Assembly (NCBI GenBank): GCA_905147135.1 | Contig: LR990044.1 | Location: forward strand, 16,062,122-16,126,121 | Length of the DNA: 64,000 nt | Reading direction: 5' to 3' | From: Blastobasis lacticolella | Taxonomy: Eukaryota; Arthropoda; Insecta; Lepidoptera; Blastobasidae | Shown here: piece by piece, positions 54,664 to 64,000 of the stretch | How positions within the stretch are numbered: the first letter of the stretch is position 1 | Layout of the letters: each line of letters begins with the position of its first letter | Program-made: the position numbers and the translations under genes | Notes under the pieces: generated by a model | What the model saw: the letters and a program-made list of their open reading frames with translations, nothing else | Database searches by the model: none | Told to the model about the DNA's origin: nothing

Positions 54664-56639
54664 TTGCAACCTTAACAATCCCAGAAATGAGTTTTCATTA
54701 GGCTATTCTGAATTGTGTTCGGCTACCGAATCTCTGGATTGAAAATCAGGAACGTTGCTGATTAAAGGTTTAATTGGATGCTTTAGACGCTCTTTGTGAT
54801 TGTTATGCGAAATAACTCAACCTTAACCGAAGTGGATTGCTTGTTAAAGAGAACAAATATACTTGTGAGGATGTTGTTAGTGTTCAGCTAGCTCCACTCA
54901 ACGCACGGCCCATACAATAACCTATGAGGAATTCATTCTGAACCATCCCATTTAACTATGCAGTGATTCGTCATCACTAAATCCATCTTTGGCATCGTAA
55001 TGAGATTTATTACACATTTCATTTAAGTCTGATTCAATGCTTAACCACTCGGAAAATGTTGATAATATAGAGTACTTCCAATTTAATGCTTCGATAGGCA
55101 CGTAAAAAGAATCATGTGGTCCAAAATATCCTAACCGAAGATAGATTGGTTGAATCGAAATATGTTGATAATCCATATTCCCATCAAGCAGTACTGAAAC
55201 ATTCCAAAATTTTCCGCTAGCTTTGTAATAAATTTAACTTCATTAACTCCTCTCCAATCTCCTCTAGCCCAATTAAAAACTAAGAATGAAAGCTTCGCTA
55301 CAAAAATAGCAGCAGATCAGACGCAAAACTGACGTGATTAAGTAGAGGTACTTTTATTTAAACACTAGCTGTGCCCGTGACTTCGTTCGTGGACTACAGG
55401 ATGTTTGTTACGTCTAATTTTGAGCAACACTGTGGTCTGGTGAAGGACCTTAAAATATTTTTTTTGTTGAAAATTGTATATTTGTAAATTTTTCTTTCGA
55501 TTTGAAAACTCCCAGGTTGTAATGATAAAAAGACAGTAAGTCAGGTAGAGGGCTCCGTAACGGTTCGCACAATAAATGTTGAAGCATAGTGGTTTGTGCG
55601 AGTAGTCTATGTAATTTCGACCGTAAATCAGTGTCATTTCGCCGAGACTCTCCTCGTTTGGTAGTAGAACGAAGATAGGGGAATCAGATTGGGCAGTTTC
55701 ATTGCAGTCTCCGACATGTATCCGGTAACAAAGAAATAGACATAGTTACTTCTTATGTCGCAGTCGCGTAAAACAGATAGTTCAGACAAATAAAGACTGA
55801 TTGCGATGATGTTCCAGCTTTTAAATTTAGAATTTTATCTAATCATAAGTAATCGGGGTATTGCTCGCGCATCCCTGCCTTCTTCATTCGTGTCCCATTA
55901 GCAAGAAGTTTAGAATAGAAATAATAGGATTTTCATGGAAAAAAATAATTTTGCAATATCTGACTTTTTTGGAGTGGTCTGACTTTGATAATAACCTAAT
56001 AACCTATCCATTATAATGAGCAATTTTCAAGAGTCGCTTACCTCAAATAATAATAGATGGCGCCCTCTATCGATTGACGACATTGTCATAATCTCTTGGC
56101 TATATGGTATTGATTTTTGACTTTAGTTCGATGCAATTCATTTTATATCTATTAATTTAACGGTTTTTGATTGTTAGTGGTCCTTTACTTTATAGATTTT
56201 TTTATCGATTTCTGGCTGACCGGAACCTAAAGCTGTGTTACTTTATGTCCGCATTTGTACCTCATCGTCCTTGAAGTTTAAATAAATGAATAAACTTTAT
56301 TTTAGCATGGTAGCACTTTAGCAAATTATAAATAAAAACTAGAGTTTCAACGCGGTTTAATTTGTTCTGAGACAATGAATGTTGATTGGACATATATGAT
56401 TTGCCATATAACTACAACAATAGCCTCGTAAAGATAAAATATTATAATAATGTTTGTGCTCTTATAGCGCGCAATCTATGTAAATTTTTGAGAAGCTGTT
56501 ATCGGCTCATTGGGTTTCTAAATCGCGTTTACCAAATTTTTGTAGATTTGATCGGTTCATTATGACAATAATTTCATAGCCCAACATTTAAATAAACATT
56601 TTTTAATATTACTTAAAATTATATCTGATTGGGTTTTTT
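54664..56639. other. Intergenic repeat debris
   Basis: A minus-strand 74-codon frame at 54952-55176 (starting MDYQHISIQPIYLRLGYFGP) is unrecognised. About 55362-55640 begins 'actagctgtgcccgtgactt', a common arthropod repeat start. About 56020-56095 is a diverged end of an AATGAG-type MITE ('aatgagcaattttcaagagt', 'agatggcgccctc'). Confidence 0.4.
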
Positions 56640-57245
56640 CCCGTATATCTGACAGCGATAAAAACGAATCTCCTGCACATACAAATTGAACGCCATCCCC
56701 CGAACTGCATTCTGCCTTCTAAGGAAATCGGCAGAGTTATGCGCGCTCTTAACATACTAAATTCTATAGTTATAAGCCGATACAAATATAGCATAATGCT
56801 GTAATCTATTAGCCGTTATCTCTGGAATCCCTTTTCTGGATTGAATATGGATAAAAGCAGTTTGTGATCGGTACGTAATAGAAAAGGGCTCGACCAACCA
56901 AACAAATATCGGTGATATTTCCTAATACAAAAGATAATTGCCGTGGATTCTTTTTATATTTGTCTGTATCCTTTTCCGGCTCCAGTTAAAGAGCAAGACG
57001 CGTATGAGATGAGCTTTTCGATGTCATCTTCTGTCTGAGCTAGAATAGCTTCACATCATAGGGGGATGCATCAACGGTTAAAATAATTTGTGCGTTTTTA
57101 TAATACGCTAAAGTGCTATCCGATGCTAATGCTTGCTTAATTTTTAGAACCGATTCGTCGTGTCGTTTAGTTCAATTATAGCTCGTATTTTTCTTTAATA
57201 AAACTAACAATGGGTTTAAAATAATCGAAGCATTTTTACCAAAAA
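56640..57245 (-). pseudogene. Ty3/Gypsy pol relic (end of RT and RNase H)
   Basis: On the minus strand the order is NPLLVLLKKNTS, ALASDSTLAYYKNAQIILTV, VDASPYDV, a TDHK-type motif near 56865, NPEKGIPEITANRLQHYAIF and YVKSAHNSADF. This is the RT-to-RNase H hinge of an LTR retrotransposon. Several stops and frameshifts are present. No LTRs were found. Confidence 0.8.
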
Positions 57246-58792
57246 TATTTGATGATATTGTAAAAACTAAGATCTCCAAGGCACCTGCCGAGCGCAGGAA
57301 GTTCAAGTCCAGCGGTGGACTGTTTATAGGCTGATGATGTGTAATAGGATATGTTTATATCAATAAATAGGATATGTTTAAATAAATAATTCATGCTTCA
57401 TAATCATGGGCTCACCGGTGTATGCTGCTTTTAAGGATAAGGTAGCCAGCGCAATTAAGAATCGTAGACTTTTTTAGTTAGGTACCGTTTTCCACCACAT
57501 AGGCTACCTGTTCGTTTGTCACTGTATGTTTTTCTAATATAATTTTTGATTTGACGAAATAAAACTCCCGAGAACCCAAACAGGGCTCACACTGCGCATC
57601 TTCTGAAATACTGTTGGTAAGCCATTATCATATAGAGCCTTATATTTCATGAATAATTAAACGAGAAGCAAATTTTCCAACAACAAAACTATTTGTGATT
57701 GACTACTATTTCTGACTCCAATCGTGTAAATGCAAGTCTGGAGACTATCTATGGAACCACCAGAAAATGTGCTGTCATGTTAAAAATAGTGAAATTAATT
57801 CAAAGGAATGTGTTTGAAAACGTGACCAGAATGTGACGATAGAGCTTCTGATCTTATTCAACACTTCCAGCCCGCCCGCCAAGCTTGTAGTCTATTGCAA
57901 AAGGAGACTCAAATTGTGGTCTGTTGAAGTTTTCTGAGGAATATAGGTATCTATTCATTTCTATTCTTTATTATGATACCTCCTGGTAAAATGGTTAGGT
58001 CAAGAATACCCTGAACCGATGAGCATGTTTGAAACGGTCAATGAATGTCGAAGAAGCTAGAGAGGTTTGCCAGGACCGTAGGAAGTGGAACAATATGGTC
58101 GCTGCCTACCCCTGCTTGCCTGCTGCCGAGAAAAAGGCGTGACGTCATGACACATTGTGTGATATGTATTAAGTAAGTATCAGTTGTGTTCTATGCGCCA
58201 AATACGTATTTGATTGAAGGCTGAAGAAAACTCAAGGGCGTTCTCTGCATAATTATGTCCATTTTTATTTAAAAAATCGTATGTTTCCTTGTTTTTTTGA
58301 TAATTTTATTTCATATAATAATTGAAAGTGTTACACAGGTCGGCTATCTGTCCGTTCGTTTTAACGTGATAAGGGTAAAGGGATGTTCATTGCCATTTAA
58401 TCGATTGCTTTCGTTGAAACGGGTTGAAATATTATAATCCGTAAGGCTTAACAAGGCGCACCGCTTCGGATTTCCTAGCAACTCTGATTTCTACCAATAA
58501 TTGAATTTATTTCCGAGAACCAAGATTAAATTTTAATTTTATAGCATTTTGTAGGTATGCCTACGTTTGGTAATTTAAAGAAGTTAATCTTCTGTTACCG
58601 GTTTGCCTTAGGTGGGCTGAATTAAGGGGTAACTTGGTTATGTACGGGGAACAAGGGTTTGTTTATCATTTATCATCTCGCTGCCCTTATTCCCCTAAGT
58701 GGGGTAGGCGTTACGGCTTCCATGTCATCTCGGAATTAACTCTTTTCTAACATGCTTTAGGTGAAGTAGAAACTGCGGTGGCCACTCCCATA
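57246..58792. other. Intergenic, with two LINE tails
   Basis: 57260-57340 contains 'ctgccgagcgcaggaagttc' and 'agcggtggactg...tgatgatg', a LINE/SINE tail. About 58030-58150 reads REVCQDRRKWNNMVAAYPCL in one plus frame, a LINE C-terminus. The rest is AT-rich with no gene seen. Confidence 0.45.
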
Positions 58793-59019
58793 TGTCAATA
58801 TGATATTGTACCAATGACTCTTTTCTGAGTTATGTACATTAATCAATTGCTAACCGATGCTCTTATGGTGAGGGAAACATCGTGATGAATCTGGTTAGGT
58901 TCCCTTGGTAGCAGGGTCACGAAGGTCAGATGGCAGTCGCTCCATTGTAATTATCTGATCTTCCCAATCCTGGTACATGCTCAGAGCACAACCGGGACAT
59001 TACCGCCTAGATGATGATT
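58793..59019 (+). mobile_element. tRNA-SINE (GATGAT family), head lost
   Basis: It runs from 'gtaccaatgactcttttctg' through 'ggtcagatggcagtcgctcc' to 'cacaaccgggacattaccgc' and GATGATGATT. Confidence 0.85.
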
Positions 59020-59846
59020 AGGTGAAGTCGGCACAACACCACTCGTCATCACGGCATCACTCCTTTCACATATCTAAATATCACCATTCACACAGTCAAA
59101 TTATCTTCCTGTTCACCCATTTTATATCACTGAACAGTTTGACCTCCATGAAAACTCGAGACTGAATGAATGTGAACCTCGAGACACTTTTTTTTATACC
59201 ACCAAGAATGCATACAAGCTTACGGCCTGCTTGATGTTAAGCGTTCTGCAAACTTTCATTTATCCCGTGGAATTCATATCTTTTTACACGAACTATGTAG
59301 TGTTTAATATATTAAATAATAATAATATTCCGTTAAGGGGTGCCAATCGGCTTCAGCGACTGTTCAATAAGTCTCATAGACCCCCATTGGAAAACCTTGG
59401 TCAACCTTGAATCGCCAAAGTCATTTAGCCTTTTTTTTATTGTCATACGGCAGAGAAAGGGGCAGGCGGGCCACCTGACGGAAAGTGGACATCAGCATGC
59501 TTGTAGGTATGTTCCTGACCTTTATTTATCGTCATCACCTATTTTAAATGATATACCTACCTTTAGTATAATTTATATTTTTAACATTTATATTTTATAA
59601 CAATTGACTTACTTAAAATTCTGACTACTTGTAATTTGCATTATCTTGACATATACAAAATCTAAAAACATTAAAAATATAAAATCATTGCCTGGAGATG
59701 AGTAATTCGAAACCGTTTGCATTTTAATTTTGTATAATAAAGTGGAAGTACTGTACAAAAGGTGATTTAAAACATACAAACGAGTTTAACTATTTTTGTA
59801 ATATTCTGAACTGATTTTGAATAATAAAAAATAATTAAAAGAGAAT
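59020..59846. other. LINE tails and AT-rich spacer
   Basis: 59190-59260 is a minus-strand LINE tail (T run, 'cttacggcctgcttgatgtt'). 59440-59510 holds 'gcaggcgggccacctgacgg', another LINE tail. No gene seen. Confidence 0.45.
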
Positions 59847-59856
59847 ACTTAAATGG

Positions 59857-60215
59857 AGCGTCGGTAGCCGAGCGGTTAGAGTATACGACTCGTAAGCCAG
59901 AGGTCCCGGGTTCGAATCCCGCTCCGGCTATGTACCAATAACTGTTTTCTGAGTTATGTACATTAGTTGAATACTAACCGATGCTCTTACGGTGAGGGAA
60001 AACATCGTGATGAAACATGCACATTCAGGCGACTAGATGTGTAACCTTGATCCAATCTGGTCAGGTTCCCCTGGTAGCAGGGTCATGGAGGTCAGATGGC
60101 AGTCGCTCCACTGTAATTACCTGACCTGCCAAATCCTGGCTCACGGTCAAGGCGGACCCCGGGCCCTCGTGCGCGAGAGCACAACCGGGACATTAACGCC
60201 AAGATGATGATGATG
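59857..60215 (+). mobile_element. Intact 359-bp tRNA-derived SINE with 10-bp TSD
   Basis: Flanked by ACTTAAATGG at 59847-59856 and 60216-60225. Box A TAGCCGAGCGG (59865-59875) and box B GTTCGAATC (59910-59918) match the pol III consensus exactly. The body ends in 'acaaccgggacattaacgcc' and GATGATGATGATG. The last 65 bp match the 3' ends of the RTE LINE fragments at 30170-30235 and 31420-31497. This is the reference copy of the family in this window. Confidence 0.93.
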
Positions 60216-60256
60216 ACTTAAATGGTGATCGATTTGGGTTATGTTAGGATCCAACC

Positions 60257-61267
60257 ATGCATCGTGCGTATCGTGGTGCCACAACACAAGCAGCAGGGCT
60301 GCGTAAAAATTCAAAACTGATTTGTCATCAAATTACCTGTTCTGGGTCTGTTGTCTCTATGGGTGTCCCCCAGGGATCTATTTTGGGCCCGTTTTTGTTT
60401 CTTGTTTATGTAAATGACTTACCGTACTTTGTAAAAGATACCCATGAAATTGTCTTGTTCGCGGACGATACATCTTTAGTGTTTAAAGTAAAAAGACAAC
60501 AATTAACATATGAAGACGTGAACAAGGCTATTGCAGAAGTGGTAAACTGGTTTACGGTTAATAATTTATTACTGAATGGCAAGAAGACAAAATGTTTAAA
60601 ATTCTCTTTGCCAAATGTTAGATCAGTGCCCACTAATGTACAAATAAAAGGCGAAAATTTGAATTTTGTTGATTCTACAGTATTTTTAGGCTTTACCCTG
60701 GATAATAAATTGCAATGGGGTCCTCACATTGATAAATTGGCGAAAAGGCTAAGTTCTGCAGCATATGCTGTAAAGAAAATACGGAGTATTTCTGATGAGG
60801 CTACAGCAAGATTAGTTTACTTTAGTTATTTCCACAGTATTATGGCCTATGGCATACTGCTGTGGGGACACGCTGCCGACTGGCACAATGTATTTGTATT
60901 GCAGAAAAGGGCTATTCGCGCGATTTATCAATTGAGACCTAGAACTTCACTAAGAGATAAATTCAGGAACATTGATATAATGACAATGCCGTCACAATAT
61001 ATATATGAGAATTTAATGTATGTTCATAAAAATTTACCCTTATTTAAGAAGAATAGTGATGTTTATAATATTAATACGAGAAATAAAGATAAGCTTGTTG
61101 CTGGTGCTTGTCGTCTAGCCAAAGTCCACAAATCATTTATGGGTCAATGTGTACGCTTTTATAATAAGGTTCCAACAGATATTCAGAATTTACCATTGAA
61201 TAAATTTAAAGTCGCTATAAAAAACAAATTATGTCAAAAAGTTATTATAGTATATCTGAATATGTAA
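60257..61267 (+). pseudogene. LINE ORF2, C-terminal 336 codons
   Basis: The frame is uninterrupted. It contains MGVPQGSILGPFLFLVYVND (residues 35-54), the catalytic FADD at 68-71, LLLNGKKTKCLKF (thumb start), FLGFTLDNKLQW, and the C-terminal SAAYAVKKIRSISDEATARL and YNINTRNKDKLVAGACRLAK blocks typical of Jockey-superfamily (Daphne-like) insect LINEs. The endonuclease and the first reverse transcriptase motifs are missing, so it cannot act alone. The absence of stops suggests a fairly recent insertion. Confidence 0.82.
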
Positions 61268-61494
61268 ATGACAAAAGTCCATGGGACTGAACTGCTGTTC
61301 TATACAGGTATTTACTTTTAAGATAGTATATAGGACAAATAATGTATTAGTACATAAGACATGTTTAAAAAAAAAAAAGAATTAACGTAGGCTCTGTGGG
61401 TTTCTTGCCGTTTCTTTCCCCCACAGAGAACCACCTTGGAAGCGGCGTTAATTTTCCTTCCTCTCCCACACATGGTATCTCCTGTCTGCGCTAG

Positions 61495-61735
61495 GGTAGG
61501 GGTAGGGTAGTAGTTAGAGTAGGGGTAGGGTAGGGTAGGAGTAAGATAGCGGTAAGGTAGTATAGGGTGGGGTAGGGGTAAGATAGTGGTAGGGTCGGGG
61601 TAAGATAGTGGTAGGGTAGGGGTAAGGTAGTGGTAGGGTAGGGTTAAGGCAATGGTAGGATAGGGTAGGGGTAAGGTAGCGATAGGGTAGGGATAGGATA
61701 GAGTAGGGATAGGATAGAGTAGGGTGGGAGCAACT
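61495..61735. repeat. GGGTAG minisatellite in the LINE 3' UTR
   Basis: Degenerate units such as 'gggtaggggtaagatagtgg'. It recalls insect telomere repeats in base composition, but the unit is not TTAGG and the array is irregular. Confidence 0.85.
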
Positions 61736-62170
61736 ACCTATCACATGCAGCATGTGTGATGCACGCTCACTTAAAAGTCTGTCTGGCGGTGGCGTGGGGG
61801 CCGGGTCGCTCTTTTCCCTTAAATATGGTTGAATTGGACGATGGCTGGGCCCTGCGTTATACTCGTGAACGGGTGCTGCCTTGGTGGACTGGCTTACTCT
61901 TGCTGTAGTTTTAGGTGGTTTTTCTTAATTATACTAGACATACCTACGAGTATATAATATAATATAGCGTTCCGGCTCTGTCTGGCATTGTCGAGCCCGG
62001 TTCGGTTGTGGTTGGCGAGGGATATGTTTATCTACAGACATAGGGCGGTCAGCGTGTCACTGTGTGTTTCCTTCCTACTTTCCTACCCCCCTCCTTTTTG
62101 ACGATTGAAAGAGATATTTAATGTCCTAATCAATAAAGAAATTTTGATTTGATTGATTTGATTTGATTAC

Positions 62171-63394
62171 CTTTTGTTACTGGAATATTGTTTCAATACA
62201 TCACAAAAAGTGCATTCACCCTTTCTCCGGGTAGCAGTAATAAAAATATACCATCTATTGTTAGTTTCCCTGACTTTTCAGTAAGGTAAACGCGCCCGTT
62301 CTCGACTGATACAAATAGCGGCTTAATCCGACGATTGAGCGTGAACTATGGAGGTCGTTATGTGGATCCAGCCGACGTAATAGTCCTTCTTTGTCGCTAA
62401 TGTGCCATAAAAAGAATGCCATCCTCGCAGCAAATACGCTTACTGTCAATCGGGTTTAGCCAACAAATTGTTACCGTCGCGTTAACTTGTCGGCGGAAAT
62501 GAAATATTATAGTTGTAACAGAAAAATTATGATGGACACCTGGGACAATGTATCTCTTTTCTTTTCTACATACCTCCGTAGATAACATCATGTCTTTTTC
62601 CACACAGCTGCCCATTTTCCAGCCTACGGAGACACTAGATCTTCTGTCTTGAAAACATTAGTCGCCTTGCACAACACCTACGAGTGTAAGGGGGTTGGTG
62701 CTATTCTACTCTGCCGAACACAAAGTAGTAAATAGTTGCTTCCCGCCGTCTGTCCCTGTACATATTTTAAACTACGCAACGCGTTTTATAGCAGTTTTCA
62801 ATAATAGATAGAGTGATTCAAGAGGAAGGTTTATAAGCACGATAAAAAATGGTAGGTAGATATATGTAGTATGTAAAGTAGGTCTATGTAGGGGTAGGAC
62901 GTTACGAAATCGCGCCGGGTCCATTAGTTATTAATAGTGTAGTTTACTCTATTCCTAATAGTGAACAAATACAGGGTCCTTCACTCGAAGTGTTACCAAT
63001 TATAGATATGTTAATATCTTTGACGAGATTAGTATAAAATTCTGTCAGACTGCATTCGTGCAGCAAACGAATTCTTCGAGACAGATCTGCGGCCTTAGCC
63101 AAGAGGTTTCGTTAATCTACAATCGTTTGTGGTAGAAAAATGTATGGAATTTGACATAAGCTAACGTTATCTGACATAAGCAAACGTTATCTAACATAAG
63201 CAAACGTTATCTGACATAAGCTGTTTGTGGTAGAAATTCTTGGTACATAGACAATTCACGTACTTTCGGTGTACAAAGGAGGCGGATTGGCGGATGATCC
63301 TACCCAATCAGAGTCAATGTAGATGTTGGTAGAAATAGTCGAACTTCGACCTGTCAATTTTCTACCATACACGCATCACGCAATAGGAGCTGTC
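62171..63394. other. Intergenic, with a SINE stub and a 22-bp tandem repeat
   Basis: 62601-62722 is a truncated minus-strand copy of the 255-bp SINE family ('gctgcccattttccagccta', 'attagtcgccttgcacaaca'). 63148-63222 holds about four units of 'gacataagcaaacgttatct', and 'tgtttgtggtagaaa' stands on both sides. Minus-strand frames at 62261-62615 are unrecognised. Confidence 0.5.
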
Positions 63395-63640
63395 AAAGAT
63401 GGCTAGACCGGCTGGTATACCAAACTCTTTGGGACGGCGCCGCATATCACTCATGCGATGGACCGAGCAGATAAAATCTGCTGTAGGCGGACCCTTGAAT
63501 GAGTATACAAGAAACTCGGGTAACAACAAGAAGGCAGGAAATCGCAAAAGAGTGACATACACCAAAATAACATAGGGACCACGACCGCTCTATCAAGAGC
63601 GTATCGCCCAACAAGAAGAAGAAGGTACAATATTGTGAAG
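63395..63640 (+). mobile_element. LINE C-terminal fragment
   Basis: The plus strand reads RRRISLMRWTEQIKSAVGGP and then NEYTRNSGNNKKAGNRKRVT, the end of an RTE-like LINE ORF, followed by a short GAAGAAGAAG tail. Confidence 0.65.
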
Positions 63641-64000
63641 ATTCAGCCGTCTTCTCATAAAAATTAACGGTTATAATATTATTAGTAGAATAACAACCGA
63701 ACTTGCGTACCGTTTTACTGACGTAACGCTGCAATTTAGAAAAATACTTACCTCATTACAGAAGTTACATCCCAATTTTGGCCGCTAATAAAAGTAAGTA
63801 AGCCTCTCGGGAAACCTTATGGCCCGCGCCAACAAAGGAACTAATCAGAAGTAACAGAGTCGAGGCTAACAAAACTCTCTGACATTCGCCAAAATTGAAC
63901 TTTGCAAACAAACTTGAAAGACGCAAATGAACCACCATTAGTTATTCATTCTCTCTTTTTTTATATCTGTAAGATAACAAAAATCACTCTCAGCTGAATC
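63641..64000. other. No recognisable gene
   Basis: AT-rich end of the window. A minus-strand frame (63447-63734) overlaps the LINE fragment in a non-coding sense. Confidence 0.35.

Larger units (their letters stand above)
60245..62170 (+). mobile_element. 5'-truncated Jockey-type LINE
   Basis: It starts inside the reverse transcriptase domain and keeps the whole 3' part: the coding end at 61267, a 3' UTR with 'tgggtttcttgccgtttctt' and 'accaccttggaagcggcgtt', an AATAAA near 62131, and a GATTT-repeat tail ending near 62170. A minisatellite of about 240 bp interrupts the 3' UTR at 61495-61735. 5' truncation is the usual result of target-primed reverse transcription. Confidence 0.82.

Noticed and set aside
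59857..59930. Apparent tRNA gene with good box A and B
   Set aside because: It continues directly into a SINE body with a GATGAT tail and a 10-bp target duplication.
61495..61735. Possible internal telomere tract
   Set aside because: Insect telomere repeat is TTAGG. The units here are irregular GGGTAG variants inside a LINE 3' UTR.

Overview
The window looks like an insect nuclear genome, most likely a moth or butterfly. This is an inference from the repeat families: tRNA-derived SINEs and RTE-type LINEs that end in GATGAT, Jockey-like LINE tails, and P-like elements with a THAP domain. A broken odorant-receptor gene of insect type agrees with it. The DNA is AT-rich and dominated by transposons. 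Genes have introns with GT/AG ends, and there is no operon structure.

Layout. 0-1.1 kb: a tandem duplication holding a TA-flanked MITE, which itself holds a tRNA-SINE. 1.7-6.4 kb: a nearly complete P-like transposon (1853-6200) with terminal inverted repeats, an 8-bp target duplication and a six-part transposase gene. It sits inside an older repeat whose uninterrupted inverted copy lies at 10.55-10.9 kb. 7-10.56 kb: a decayed RTE LINE with two nested insertions. 11.2-12.3 kb: the first two exons of an odorant receptor, minus strand. 13.25-15.9 kb: a second, older P-like relic, minus strand. 16.4-23.5 kb: small multi-membrane-span genes, including a three-exon gene on the plus strand. 26.3-27.3 kb: an unrecognised 326-residue four-span membrane protein, minus strand. 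28-34.6 kb: SINE, LINE, MITE and satellite debris.

34.7-53.6 kb: the most striking region. Three tandem copies of a roughly 5-kb non-coding unit are bounded outside by 57-bp inverted repeats and a 3-bp TAA duplication. Later insertions are private to single units. Unit 1 carries a 1.8-kb P-like element with 31-bp inverted repeats that encodes only a THAP DNA-binding domain. Unit 2 carries a miniature LTR retrotransposon with apparently identical LTRs and a 1.16-kb inverted-repeat element with a Pro-Gly repeat.

53.6-64 kb: LINE fragments, a candidate membrane-protein exon, a Ty3/Gypsy relic, a complete 359-bp SINE with a 10-bp target duplication, and a 5'-truncated Jockey-type LINE.

How it fits together. 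Probable host genes are few and small: the odorant receptor fragment, the 18-23 kb gene and the 26-27 kb gene. The rest records successive transposon waves. Duplicated units preserve empty sites, so several insertions can be ordered relative to one another. No rRNA, CRISPR, bacterial or plasmid features were seen.
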